From Escarpia spicata (taxonomy: Eukaryota; Annelida; Polychaeta; Sabellida; Siboglinidae), in assembly GCA_963995525.1 (NCBI GenBank), contig OZ023206.1, positions 24,664,362 to 24,728,361 of the forward strand: a stretch of 64,000 nt of DNA, written 5' to 3'. Below, in pieces: positions 32,387 to 44,377 of the stretch. The notes below the pieces were generated by a model, which did not search any database, had not been told where the DNA came from, and was given only the letters and a program-made list of their open reading frames with translations. The position numbers were made by a program, and so were the translations under genes. Positions within the stretch are counted from its first letter, which is position 1. The number at the start of each line of letters is the position of its first letter.

Positions 32387-33331
32387 ATGGATCTGGGTGA
32401 TTTTGACGCTGTGAAGCCTGTTACCATAACTGCTGTGATGATCTCGAACGTCGTACTCAACTCTATTGTGCTCGCCGTGATCGCAAAATATCCACAACTG
32501 CGTGAAGATCTGACGACACTGTTCATGTTCTCGCTGTCGGTATCCGATTTGGCCAGTGGTTGTACGACGATGTCTATCAGCGCTGCCGTGTGTTCGGACG
32601 CCACGCCACAAGTGCGCCACATGCGTCGTTACCTGCCTATGATCCAAGCATTCTGCTCAACTTGGTTCGCCTTCGTTTCACTGCACAGCCTCTGCTGGGT
32701 GGCCGTTTGCAAGATGGTTGCCATAACCAAACCACTACGCTACGAACAATTACTCACACGAAATCGCTGTTATGTAATAATAGTACTCATTTGGTTAATA
32801 GGAATACTTTTGTCAGCATCTACAAGTCATGTGGCTGACAGCTGGGACGTGGCGACGTGTTTCTTTCACGGACCCCACCCAACCGAAAATACAGAGATAT
32901 CCGTATTCATGACGGTGTGCGTTCTGTTTGGTTGGGCCTTGCCAGTTGTCACCATCCTGTATTCCAATGCTATGATTTTTAAAGCTGTAATTCGCGCGCA
33001 CACGCAAATTAATGCGCAAGTGAATTCCATCAGTGGCGGTAGTGTCGAAAGTACTCCGTCTATAACGCTCCATACGATTCGTTCTGGCAAAAACGTGTTG
33101 ATTATAAGCTTGACTGTTCTTATTCTAACTATTCCAACCGCTTCGGTTATAACCGTAATCGCAGTTGGAAAGGAAAGGGATCTGCCTAAGTGGTATAAGT
33201 TTACGGGAATATGGATTTTTATGTGTAATTATTCCGCCAATAGCTTCCTGTATATATTCCTTTTTCGAACAGTAATTAAGAAAACAAAAGAGATGTTTTA
33301 CGAATTTCGCCAAACATGTCACCTTTGCTAG
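32387..33331 (+). CDS. Rhodopsin-like (class A) GPCR, copy A
   Basis: An intronless 314-residue seven-helix receptor, probably in the plasma membrane and coupled to G proteins. TM1 is at about 12-33 with Asn25. TM2 (43-66) has the LSVSD motif (Asp54). TM3 is 86-110, and Cys90 is expected to pair with Cys158 in loop 2. TM4 is 128-146 with Trp136, TM5 is 171-197 with Pro186, TM6 is 237-260 with Pro250, and TM7 is 272-293. The DRY motif is replaced by CKM (108-110), followed by the usual ITKPLRY, and NPxxY by NSFLY (285-289). The N terminus is only 11 residues, without a signal peptide; the C tail is short and ends CHLC. The start is the first ATG after an in-frame stop. Copy B differs at six residues (63, 85, 238, 257, 264, 297). 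The ligand is unknown; such short receptors often belong to lineage-specific, possibly chemosensory, families. Confidence 0.95.
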   Translation: MDLGDFDAVKPVTITAVMISNVVLNSIVLAVIAKYPQLREDLTTLFMFSLSVSDLASGCTTMSISAAVCSDATPQVRHMRRYLPMIQAFCSTWFAFVSLHSLCWVAVCKMVAITKPLRYEQLLTRNRCYVIIVLIWLIGILLSASTSHVADSWDVATCFFHGPHPTENTEISVFMTVCVLFGWALPVVTILYSNAMIFKAVIRAHTQINAQVNSISGGSVESTPSITLHTIRSGKNVLIISLTVLILTIPTASVITVIAVGKERDLPKWYKFTGIWIFMCNYSANSFLYIFLFRTVIKKTKEMFYEFRQTCHLC

Positions 33332-33558
33332 TCAATACTTTGTAACATAATTTATATTTCACAAAACCAGGAACCTTTACAGTGGGTAATTAACTTCCAT
33401 TTAATCATCAATGTAAGTGGGAACAATAATTTCGAGAAATTGTGATTGTAGATTGCTTGATCCACGATGGATATATGTGAATTACGTTCTTTAACATGTA
33501 TTACATACGTATCACAGATTTGTACTCATGAACTCGTTGGATAATGTGGCTGACTAAT

Positions 33559-34490
33559 TTATATGCATGCTTGGGCGTGTTCATGAAGGCGGAGAGTTGT
33601 CTGACTCGTTCCTAGTCACCAATGGAGTCAAGCAAGGATGTGCGATGGCGCCATCTCTCTTTAGCATGATCTTTTATTTTACACTTGATGACGCCATCCA
33701 AGAGGATGCCCTTGGAAACGAAACCAGATATTGTACAGATGACAAACTGTTCAATCTTAGACGACTCCACGACTATGTTCAAATAAACACTGCCCGTCAC
33801 TTCCTGTTTGGTGATGATTGAGCACTGAATGTAGGGTCACAGCCTGACTTGCAGCGATGCATGAACTTGTTGTCCTCTGCATGTGACAACTTTGGTCAGA
33901 CAATAGGCACAAAGAAGACTGAAGTGATGTACCAGCCTGCTCCAAGACATCCGTACGTCGAGTCGGAGATAACTGTGAAACAACAAAACCTGATTACTGT
34001 GAACAAGTTTACCCACATTGGTAGTAACCTTCCCGGGTTGTTCACATTTACGATGAAACAAATGCAAGGATTGCCAAAGCAAGCGTGGCATTTGGTAGAC
34101 TCCGCATCCCAGTTTGGTAACGTAGAGGAATAAGCCTGCGGACAAAACTGATAGTATACTGAGCAGTTGTCATTCTATTACTACTTTACGCGAACGAAAC
34201 ATGGACTGTGTACTAGCGCCATGCCAAAACCTAAACCACTTTCACATGGGCTGTCTGCGAAAGTAGCTGAAACTCAAGTGGCAGGACAAAGTACCAGACA
34301 CCGAGGTGCTCGCCCAGGCTGGCTTGCCAAGTGCATACGCCATACTGAAGCTGACACAGCTGAGGTGAGATCAGAATGCCAGACACACGTCTGCCAAAGA
34401 AGATGCTCTATTGTGAGCTGGCTAACGGGACCCGCTCTCGCGGAGGGCAATAGGAACATTATAAGGACACCCTCAGGGCAATTATTATAA
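33559..34490 (+). pseudogene. LINE reverse transcriptase fragment downstream of receptor A
   Basis: The first frame reads HEGGELSDSFLVTNGVKQGC and then APSLFSMIF. The active site reads FLFGDD and then TGA where the family has LFADDCALN. The next frame has CDNFGQTIGTKKTEVMYQPA, ITVKQQNLITVNKFTHIGS and an ASQFGNVEE remnant. A third has RARPGWLAKCIRHTE-like sequence, the tail of the element. The same TGA occurs in unit B, so the damage predates the duplication. A longer copy of the same insertion is at 62236-63565. Confidence 0.88.
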
Positions 34491-34496
34491 ATGGTT

Positions 34497-34690
34497 TGGT
34501 TAAAGGGAAGCAGTCTGTTCCTCTACCCAGATTTAGCCTACGTAATAATTTTTAACAGGAAGTCTGCTGTGTTGAACGTAGGAAATGGGAAATCATTGAA
34601 TTTCAAGGGCTGGTAGTCAGCTCAGCCCGCCTCTGTAGTATAGCCAATATAAATTATGTTATACTGGATGTTTTATTTTACAAATTAAAC
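34497..34690 (+). repeat. Interspersed repeat family A, unit A
   Basis: It contains AGCAGTCTGTTCCTCTACC, TTTTTAACAGGAAGTCTGCT and CCGCCTCTGTAGTATAGCCA. Related copies are at 46362-46545, 55694-55855 and, inverted, 59105-59300. The end resembles a polyadenylation-like region (CCAATAAAG in one copy). Family not identified. Confidence 0.75.
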
Positions 34691-34739
34691 ATGCTCCAGG
34701 TTTCTAACTTTCACTACTTAAGAGGCATATCTTTGGTCA

Positions 34740-35065
34740 CGTCACCAACGGTCACTAGGTGTCGCAACAAACTGTACAGAAATGTACGTTATCTCATGCT
34801 GCGTGCATTTGTATCGATAGTTTTCGTTATCTCATCCAACTTTAAACAAAAAATAAGCACAAACATAAATCCAAAAGAACCTTCGAACACGGTGACTGAG
34901 AGGGACAAAATATTTGAATGGCAGGCCTATATAGTCTATTTTAATAAGATTTGGAATAAAAACGTTTAAACAAATATTTATGTTTACCTTTATTTCAACA
35001 TAATTTTTAATTAATTGATGTTTGTATTGTTAACGCCTTTGGGCATATTGTAGGTTCGATACAAG
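34740..35065 (+). repeat. Interspersed repeat family B, unit A
   Basis: It contains CAACGGTCACTAGGTGTC, ACACGGTGACTGAGAGGG and GTATTGTTAACGCCTTTGGG. It matches the reverse complement of 57640-57880 over most of that length. Not identified. Confidence 0.75.
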
Positions 35066-36305
35066 GCGCATTGTAAATGCGTACTAATAACAAATACACG
35101 TTTACAGATCAGCCCGGTCGTTGACCTGAAGCAGTCATCAATAAAAATATTAAGGTGACCGTTTTGTGACCCCCGAGAGTAATCCAAATCTACGAAAGAA
35201 ACGCACAAATTGCAACAAAAAAGTGTGAGAGGCTTAATATAATGCACGGGACACGTAATCCTAATCCTTGCTTCCAAGCGGATGTCATATATAACGTAAT
35301 GATCAGAATAACTTCAATTATTAGCCACGTGATGTCCACCGCATACATCTGTCTGGGCAATACATGGGCGCCTACCATCTGGACAACCGATCAACTCCAT
35401 TTGTGCGCATATAATCCCATTGCAACAATCCCGACAATGTAAAAAAAAAAAGCAAAGTGTGTATTTACAGACAAAAATAAATCGTTGCGTTGTAACGCTT
35501 ACAGTGATAATCGAGGATAGCAGCCTTTTGATGATCATTGAAAATGCACAGCGCCACTAATGGTTGCTACCACAAAATCAAATCTGTTATTACTATTATA
35601 TTATTTTATTATTTTGTTTAATGCTAATAATAATACTATTATTACAGAGAATATATGTCAACTGTCAACGAATGCGGGGAAGTGGCAGCATATGGTCGGT
35701 TCTCCCGAAAAGTCGACACATGGTTAATTGCGTGACGGTGTATCTGTTCCATCGTTTGTCTCATGAAAATAGACATACCGAACGAACATTAAAAGTACAA
35801 TATGCGACGTCAAACAGCTATATATGGCCACAGCGGCAAGCCAAAGTTGGATGAGATAACGAAAAGTATCGATACAAATGCACGCAGCATGAGATAACAC
35901 CAATGTGTCTTGTAACTTATTCTATATGTGGGCGGCTCTCACGTCAGCGGCATATTTACAATGCCTTAGTGAGTCTTCCGACAGAAATGTATTCTTTTTG
36001 ACATTGTCGTTATATGTTTTGTATTTGCTATCTGTCGAATATAGATGTTCCAGTTCCAGTATATCGTGTATTTGTTGGTTGGGGAGTATTCCCAACATGT
36101 CAAGGCACGAGTTGCATTCGAGTTTTTTTTCTCAAACTTGATGTGTTTGCAGTGTTTTCCATACTTTCCAGAAATTGTGTAAGTTTGTTCCATGTTATCA
36201 CGTTTTGTTGCTATTTAATAGTCCATCAACCAGTACAGTACAAAAGAAAACGCTCTCGTTAACTAAATATTCAGCTCGTGTTATAGTGCCAGTGGTACAC
36301 TGTTA
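35066..36305. other. Unit A, non-coding, nothing recognised
   Basis: AT-rich. Short frames here differ between units by indels and show no domain. Confidence 0.5.
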
Positions 36306-36735
36306 CATTACGGTGAAGCCGGAAGTGATGGCAGATTTGGAGGCCTTCACCTGCCTCATGTACGCTCAGGCTCGCGAGACATCAGTGGATGCTGTGCGAG
36401 GCAACATGCTCATAAAGATGGTGGGAGAACACGAGAAGCTCACCACCAAGTCCCAGGTTGACCTGGCTCTCCTCCCACCCTGCTAATTCTCCATGTTGGC
36501 CGGGTCAACTACCGTCTAGCCAAGTACAAGCGGGCCAACCACCCTTGCTTCTGGCGACCCAAGCCCTACGATGATGGAGAGGGATGAGTGAAGGGGGTGT
36601 ACTGGAGCCAGTGAGGTCTTGCCTCCCCCACTCATTGACTTGCTTGAGAAAGCTGCTGAGGAGGAGGAGGGAGAAGAGGAAGATGATCGGCAGGTTGACT
36701 ATGATGAGCTGCTTCTTGGTGATGATGATGATTAG
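36306..36735 (+). pseudogene. Degenerate protein-coding fragment with acidic C-terminal tail, unit A
   Basis: One frame reads VMADLEAFTCLMYAQARETS and LPPC and then stops. Another continues HVGRVNYRLAKYKRANHPCF. A third ends in an acidic tail, AAEEEEGEEEDDRQVDYDEL, then DDDD and a stop. The sequence looks like the C-terminal part of one protein broken by small indels; the EAFTCLMY...LPPC pattern recalls conserved hypothetical proteins of aquatic invertebrates, which I cannot name. Unit B has an extra stop in the acidic tail (GGATAA). Confidence 0.5.
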
Positions 36736-36784
36736 TTTACTGAACATTCTTCAGGATAGTTCGTTTTCAAATCAGAAACTTTCA

Positions 36785-37080
36785 TTTTTCATATCCAAGA
36801 TGTTTATTTTACCTGGTAGAGGCTTTCGTCAACGTATCACGTCGATTTCATCAGTACCGATGACGCAGAATGACGTCATCGTACACGTGAGGCAGTTCGT
36901 AATTGCCCTCGTCTCTGTTGGAGTTTCTGATGATGATTAGTGTGTAGTGTCGAGGGTAAGTTTCGGGTAGATAGTTCTTGAGTAGACGTAGATACTGATC
37001 GTAGTGGGTAGATTTCGTGTAGTTTCCTTTTTTCTTGGACTCATAATTAGCCCATTTTCTGCTTAGTAGTGGCACATAAT
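36785..37080 (-). mobile_element. Penelope-like element 3' fragment, unit A
   Basis: On the minus strand a frame ends SNRDEGNYELPHVYDDVILR, the usual C terminus of Penelope-like proteins. It then runs into a terminal-repeat-like block (TGACGTCATCGTACACGTGA near 36872, and GGTAGAGGCTTTCGTCAACG) resembling the ends of the element at 13385-15678. Confidence 0.7.
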
Positions 37081-37418
37081 GTTGAGTCAGTGCTTATGCG
37101 CAATCACCTATCCTTAACTTAGTATTTGACTCGATTTCAGGCATGAAAATATGGTATTATGTGCATTTCGAAGCAATAAATATGTTTGAATCGTCAAAAT
37201 AACCATCTCGAGCGATTCCTCATGCCACAGTTATACGAAAAAGGGGGTTCATTTGTCTTTGTACGATGAATGGTTCAAAAGTTATGGGTATCCTTGATTT
37301 TACCAGTCGCGCGTGACAAAATCTAAGATGGCCGCCAAACGGACCCCTTCGGACATTATTTCGAAATGTGAACATCCAAATCTGTTTACTAGACACCTTC
37401 AGGTGCATGGGGGGCAGC
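37081..37418. other. Right end of unit A
   Basis: No gene. It ends at the duplication breakpoint, where GCATGGGGGGCAGC passes directly into the TTTCAGCTAATG start of unit B. Confidence 0.7.
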
Positions 37419-37706
37419 TTTCAGCTAATGTGCGTGACACATATATTCGATGTAGTGATGTCTAGGTACTAGACGATCTTAACTTCATCCTCGTCGCCAT
37501 TATGTCGAGTTCTGAGGTCGGCCGTAGGCAATACAACCATTTTTTAACAACGTTCTCAATTTTGGCAAGCACATGTTCTACTAGATCGAAAGTATTACTA
37601 TAAATACGAGCATCTGTAAATTAAGGATTGGCCCGAAATAACTGAAATAGAATTAGCAAAATAAGGCATGTCAAATTAGCACACGAATACAACATATACA
37701 ACATTT

Positions 37707-38020
37707 ATGTACCGATGATGTGTGTTTTCTAACATTTGATAAATATTACAATCACGACTGTCAACTGCTGGTCAGTTAAGGCATGTCGTCGGGCATGTTA
37801 GCTAGTTGCAATAAATGCCATTGCATCTGGGCAGTAGAGATTTGTCACTGACAATGCTTCAGCAGATTGCTGCAGTAACTGAAGCAGATGCGCGTGCTCA
37901 ACTGTATCCTTCCACCTCTGCATTGGTGTATACGGGGTGTCCTGTGCGCCTGTGTAATGTCAAATTACAGTGGTAGTCATCATACTTGGGACAAGATATG
38001 TACTTGCATGTGTCTGTCAG
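37707..38020 (+). repeat. Internal 310-bp repeat, unit B, first copy
   Basis: Counterpart of 25676-25990. Confidence 0.88.
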
Positions 38021-38470
38021 ACGACGGTCATTTTTGCTATAGTTAGAACAAACCACCTTTGTAGCAGAGCCAACTTCTAGAACTATCCTAGTAAACGACT
38101 ACTACTGGCACGGGGCTAGTATCTGCCCGCTACACCGGATCCGTCGGGTGCATGCAGTCAATATGTATAGTTATCATTCATTTTCGATAATAGCCTAAAC
38201 TAGATGATGATCACTCTATCACCAGGAACCATCGCCAATCGTGGTTATAAACGGCGAATGATGTGCACGCTATCTAATTGAACATCTTTCCAGTGTTTGC
38301 TAGCAGGAGCAACTCATTTTCTTTGTTGCAGAAACAAAGACCAGCTGTCCAATTGGATATCACGACTGCCTACGTGCGTGCGTTACGTTTTGTCTGCAAG
38401 TGTAGGTTATAAACAACGATTGACTAACAGTACCGGTGATGGTGGATACGCAAGTAGCATTAATACTGGA

Positions 38471-38861
38471 GCAGGCTAATCCCGCCAGGTAAGTGCTTTG
38501 ATGTTGGTTTCGCAGGTGACATACGCATAGAGCTGGCTTATTCCACCAAATAGGGTTTTAATGTTGGATGCACGGGTAGCATCACTGCTGCAGCAGGTTA
38601 TCTCGCCAGGTAAGTGTTTTTATGTTGGATTTGCATATACCATTACGGCTATAGCAGACTTATCCAGTTAGGTAAGTGCTTTGATGTTGGATACACACGT
38701 AACATTACTGATGTAACAAGCATATCCCGCCAGGTAAGTGCTTTGATGTTGAATATGCAGGTAGCATTACGCCTATCCCGTCAGGTAAGTGTTTTGATGT
38801 TGGATATACGCAGGTAGAATTACTGCTGTAGCAGGCTTATCCCGCCGGGAAAGTGTTCCGA
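38471..38861 (+). repeat. 62-bp minisatellite with splice-donor-like motifs, unit B
   Basis: Counterpart of 26440-26830, with the same unit order and number. Confidence 0.88.
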
Positions 38862-39122
38862 TATACATTCATTATTTTTTATAGACATGCCAGGTAGTGG
38901 TGTACGATAATGAAGACACGTGGCTTTTAACCGACGCCACCTCCGAGTTTGCATGATTGCATTAACAGTGAAATGGCCGTCAGCTGCATTCACCGTAATT
39001 AATTAGTCCAGTCTGGCTGACTGTGTTCCGAAACAAGGAATATCTACATTGCTAAAGGTGTGTGCGTGCGAGTGTATGCGTGCGTGTGGGTATGTGCGTG
39101 TGTGTGCGTGCGGCGGTGCGTG

Positions 39123-39257
<135 letters not shown>

Positions 39258-39337
39258 CCTTTTCTACCAGGAACATTGTTCCATTTGTATTCAGTACTTA
39301 CCGAGCAACCTCATTGCATTGACAACACGAATTGCAG

Positions 39338-39405
39338 CAGTTCTTAACCCCTGGGTCGCGACCCAAAACTATGTCGCCAAGCCATTTTAGTAGGTCGTCG
39401 TGGAT
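39338..39405. mobile_element. hAT-like terminal fragment, unit B
   Basis: Counterpart of 27333-27400. Confidence 0.45.
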
Positions 39406-40640
39406 CTCTAATGACTGTCCGAGCTGTCTTTCTTGTCCCGCCTGTGCGTATCAGATGCATGCGAGACGAATAATGTATGCGTGAATTTGAAACACCGTGT
39501 GAAGCTTAATGCCACACAGCGTTTCAAGTTCCCACGACATTTGTGCCCTCGGCATCAATCATGCTTCCATTTCTCCTTTCGTTCGATGCTTAGAAACCAT
39601 CGAGGTAGACCTTTACAGACAAATGTCGCTTTCATCAGCATGACCACGAATATTACTATTTATACGTATCATATGTCTCTTTGTCACAGACTAAGCAATT
39701 AATCTGAAACATCACATCAGGTGTCCGCAATTGTTGCTTGATGTCATCCATAACAAAGTTCATCTATGACCTTTACGCGTCACGTCCAGCCGGGGTGACG
39801 CTATCTATTGTGACTGTTTTATTGTGCATGGTTAATTCAACCCCTCTTTGACAAGCTGCATTTAATATGTGGTATTATACGCTGATTAGCGTCTACGTTG
39901 GACGATTCGGATAGATTAACATTTGATTCAATTCTACAGTAATTCCATCACCAAAACGGCCAGCTGTGGTAATTCACAATTTTGCAATAATTTTCTTCGA
40001 TTTGGTCACAACTGGCGCACTCAGACATTCAGTCAGATTATATATGTTATATGTGAGCTAAGTCAGTTGTTTCGAGGGAGAAGTCTGCCAACTTTTCTAC
40101 TTGGCTGACATGGTCGAATGACAGGTCCTTAGGCGTACTACTGATTAAATGTTTTATGTGAAGTTTTTTAACATCGATTCCATCAATGTTGGGACATTTC
40201 CAGCTGATTTTCATATGCTGCGTACACCGTTCCTCTCTACGGTTGTAATACAGTGCAAATTGTTATCATATGCAAACAATGAAGACATATACTTATACTC
40301 CAACTTGCATACGTATGTTTGCGGATAAGTTATTTTTTTCCTTTTAGACGGCTAGAACCTATAGCGCCAAACTTGTAGGGATCAATCTACAACCACTATA
40401 ATATAGTACGTAAAACCTATATATTTTCAAAATAATAGGGTCTCACATTTTATTGGGGTAAATCAGTTGTTCGGAACATAAAAGGTAATGTGCGTAATCT
40501 GACAATCGCACGAACGACACGCGTGCGGCAAATACTTCGGGAAAACGGCCCCTGCGTCACGGACGTGAAGTAGATGCTGACACAATATGCTTATGTTTAT
40601 GAAGAAACGATGAATATCTGCGAGCGCGTTATGGTGTTTA
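39406..40640. other. Unit B, non-coding, nothing recognised
   Basis: Counterpart of 27401-28635; nearly identical. Confidence 0.5.
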
Positions 40641-40945
40641 TACACCGATGATGTGTATTTTCTAACATTTGGTAAATATTACTATCACGACTGTCAACTA
40701 CCACTTAAGGCATCCCGTCAGGTGACGGGCATTTTTGCTAGTTGCAATAAATGTCATTGCACCTGTGCAATAGAGGCTTGTCAATGACAATGATTCAGCA
40801 GATTGCTGCAGTAACTAGAGCAGGTGCGCGTGGTCAACTGTAACCTTCCACGTTTGTATTGCTTCATACGTGGTATCCTGTTCGCCTGTGTGTAATATCA
40901 AACTGCAGTGGTGGTCATCATATTAGGGACAGGATATGTACTTGC
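40641..40945 (+). repeat. Internal 310-bp repeat, unit B, second copy
   Basis: Counterpart of 28636-28950, with a small deletion near 40942 that removes a CATGTGTCTGC segment. Confidence 0.88.
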
Positions 40946-42538
40946 CTATGGGTTGCAATCTACACCACTATGGTACAGACCTGGTGTTATTTCATAAACT
41001 CAAGCGGGACTTGTCTGGCTGCCACAATGTCAGACAAAAAATGTGGAAACAACTCGTCGTGTCACCACGTTAAGTGGATAACATTAGCAAGTAGGCAAGT
41101 AAGTAGGTAAGTATTTTAAGAAAATGGGAGTACTGGGTTCAGGATCCTCTGTCAAAGATTTGGAACATGAACGAACACCTTAATGCACTGGCAACGAAGT
41201 ATAGGGGGCGAATGTGAACCCTAAACCCTGACATCTGATAAAAATCAGTTTATTCCGCTCGGGCAGATGGTCTTTTCTGCAAAAAAGTGTAAATTAAACC
41301 TAAAAAAGAAAAACATGTATCATAAATGGTAAGACTATCGGTCTACAACGGAGATGAGAATGCGTGTTACATTTCCGTGTCAATAAACATTAAACAGGTA
41401 TAGCAGGATCAGTAACAAACTATATAATACACCAAATAGGACAACACCAATTGTATTTAGTTCTGGCGGCTAATATGGCAAATATACTGTTATGCTGCTA
41501 CTGTTTGTTTTTCAGTGCATGATATAACAATGATTACGCAACAACGTGCTTTTGATTTGTTTGGAAATAAACTACAGTTGTTTTAGGACAGCAATTGTCA
41601 TCGTGTTCTATGTATGATAGATGTTTGTTTATGTTATAAACTACTGTACAGTTTCAGTCACGACGAAACAAATATTAATATGTGTGCGCGTGTCAAGTTG
41701 ATTGACCTACAAGGTTAGAAGGTTACAAAAATGTAAAATAACATCGTACGGACCCCAATGCACGTTCCACTGGTCAAGACCCTGCCTGTATGTCATACAT
41801 ATACGTTTGTTGAGACGAATAAAAATTGTTCTTATCTATCGCGCAAACAATTAATGACATTGAACAGCAGGATTATTCTTTCTTTAAAGGCATCGGGCAC
41901 TTTCGTAGTTAAAAAACAAATTTATATTGATTTAACATCAACATGGTACAATCGTGTGTTATACAAGGTGGTGTCGGTACAAATCAGAAATTAAACGTCA
42001 TTCTGCACAACTTTCGTGTCGAATTCGAAGCGACGAGCCGCAGGCATAGCATCGAATCGTTCAAACTATGTATAGAAATATAGAGAAACTAGATAATGAT
42101 ATCGATATGAACCATAGAAGCTGCAGCTGAATGAAGCCTGAAATTAGGTGGAGAGAGCAAAAAGAGATTTCGCTAAACGACTAGCAGACAATGTAAAGTC
42201 ATTGTATGTGTGCACTATGAATAAAACCAGGACCAAGGTCAGTGTCGGACATTTTGTGGATGACGAAAGAGAGGACAGAGTGGACAACCAATGTATTAGA
42301 TGACAGTTTCTCCTCAGTAACCACAGATGAAGATATTGACAATTTACCGGAAGCGGTTACAGATACACCAAGTCATTCGACGAGTTGTTACTAAATGAAC
42401 AAGCTGTTGCACTTAAGGCTTACAAAAGCCACTAGAGTGAACAGTGTAGGTACAGTACTTCAAAAAATGACTACTTATTTTTGAGGTCACAAAGGAAGTG
42501 GTATAGTCATTTAGAGAAGGAGCAAAGTACCTAACGAC

Positions 42539-42540
<2 letters not shown>
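40946..42540. other. Unit B, non-coding, nothing recognised
   Basis: Counterpart of 28951-30540. A few single-base differences and 1-2 bp indels. Confidence 0.5.

Positions 42541-42541
<1 letters not shown>

Positions 42542-42612
<71 letters not shown>
42542..42612. repeat. (AC)25(AT)10-type microsatellite (unit B)
   Basis: Same locus as 30543-30599, with a longer AC part and a shorter AT part. Confidence 0.95.
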
Positions 42613-42779
42613 CAGAGGAGATTATATTTACAAAGCTCCAAAATGACGTATTGATATCTAGATGGTCAAACTCTATGACGTGGTGTAGATGCAACTAAAT
42701 CTGAACGCAAGAACTATGATTGGCAATCAATATATTGTCTTTATCGTGATATTTCTCGTGATTCTCGATACAACATGTA

Positions 42780-43391
42780 CAGTAAACATCGGCTAATTCA
42801 GATCTTTGCTCAACTCGGACAGAATTCCGAGTAACAGTTAACTTGTGATGTATTTCCATTAAAAATCGATATGTAAGTCGGATTATGTCAGTCGGATCGC
42901 CTAAATAAGTCGGTCCATTTAGCGACGACGAAGCAGCTGCTTCGTTCAGAACCGTAAGGGACATTCTCAGCGAGATGCATGGAGAAGCTATATGTACGAT
43001 GACCAACAATGTTGGTGTGTACGAAACAGCAGAAGCTTCCGCCACTCAAATGACGAGCAGATCATCTAATCCGAACGAAACCTCGACGCATACTGTTTAC
43101 CGATCGATTATGAAGGCTATAACGTTAGGGATTCGTACCTAAATGAGGCATATCAATATTCTGATATTGCTTAATGTTGTGTTTGTTGTTTGTGGACGTC
43201 AACATATGTAGAATTGACGCTTTATATAGTGACGTTCAGTCGACTCTCACAGGTACCTAAATGATTTTAGACGGCTACCTTTGGTGTTAGCGCTGGGATA
43301 GAATTATCATCTTCGGCTAAGTCAGATTTTCGCATAACTCCGATTAGATATTTCGGTCCGATTGAATCCGACTTAGTCGAGGTTCACTGTG
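42780..43391. mobile_element. pogo/Tigger-like MITE, unit B
   Basis: Counterpart of 30767-31378. Confidence 0.55.
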
Positions 43392-43694
43392 TATCAAATG
43401 TTCTGTGATAGAAACCGAAGCTTAGTTCATGGCTACGTGTTGTATTGTTGTAAGGCTTAAAATGGCTTTTGAGTAAGCTAACAGTTTCAATTAATCGATG
43501 TGACACAAGTAGAATAAGTAAGGTGTATTGAACTTCCGACGATATTAATTTAGGTATCACATAAGCATACGATGTGTCCATAATTCGCCCTGTAGTCACA
43601 TATGATGAGCAAACCGGAGTGTTGACTTTCATTGGAGTAATTGGAAGCATCCAATTACAACGCTAGATAACATCCGGACATTGAACGCAATTGG

Positions 43695-43739
43695 CCAATC
43701 AGCGCAGACTGATTCGTTCGCTTAATTCATGGTATAAAA
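43695..43739 (+). promoter_or_regulatory. Receptor gene promoter, CCAAT and TATA boxes (unit B)
   Basis: GGCCAATCAG and TATAAAA (43733-43739) are identical in sequence and spacing to unit A, so both receptor copies probably keep the same core promoter. Confidence 0.6.
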
Positions 43740-43816
43740 CTTCCCAACGGCGTACTCGCGTGCACATCTGTGAACAGCGAAACATCAAGTAAGTCGAGTG
43801 TTTACGTCAATTTCAG

Positions 43817-43995
43817 AATAAATATGGCCACCTGCGAAGGTAAATTGTAATCACAAATGGATATACCATCGATATTGCTTTCAGACATTCTTTGTTTAAG
43901 CGTCGACTTTTACACCATACTGTGCCGCTGAAGGCATGGCAATGACATTGCCATCCCTGGACGCCGCAATACTGTTAGACAAATTGAAGACAAAG
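43817..43995 (+). other. Possible leader exons with upstream ORF, unit B
   Basis: Counterpart of 31826-32004, with the same splice-like signals. Two codons of the short ORF differ (Ser to Pro and Met to Leu). The in-frame TGA before the receptor ATG is kept. Confidence 0.3.
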
Positions 43996-44377
43996 GTAAC
44001 ATCATTGGTAAAAAAAAGTCGAACTTGTTAAATATAGTAGGCGTGTAACATACGAACACAGCAAATGATACGTCATTTGAAGGTTAAACATTCTGAAAAT
44101 TATTTGAAATAGCGATTTTGTATGAGGAGAAACATATTTAAATGTGTCTAGTTTACGATGTCCGCTGAGTTTGTTGTGTTGAACCACAGAAGATGAAGAT
44201 GATGAGCTTAAACAGTCGGTTCTACTCACAATTTATATCGTGAAACCTAGGTGCAATTATGTTATCGTTACCATGTGATTTTGCAAAGGCATTGCTTGAT
44301 ATTTGTTCCAGTACTGCAACGTGTACATGTGTGAATCTTGAGACGATAACCATACAAGTGCACAACTGGTTCTAAAC

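Noticed and set aside
32266..32647. Antisense frames over the receptor genes
   Set aside because: Mirror frames of the receptor coding sequence; the same at 44257-44638.
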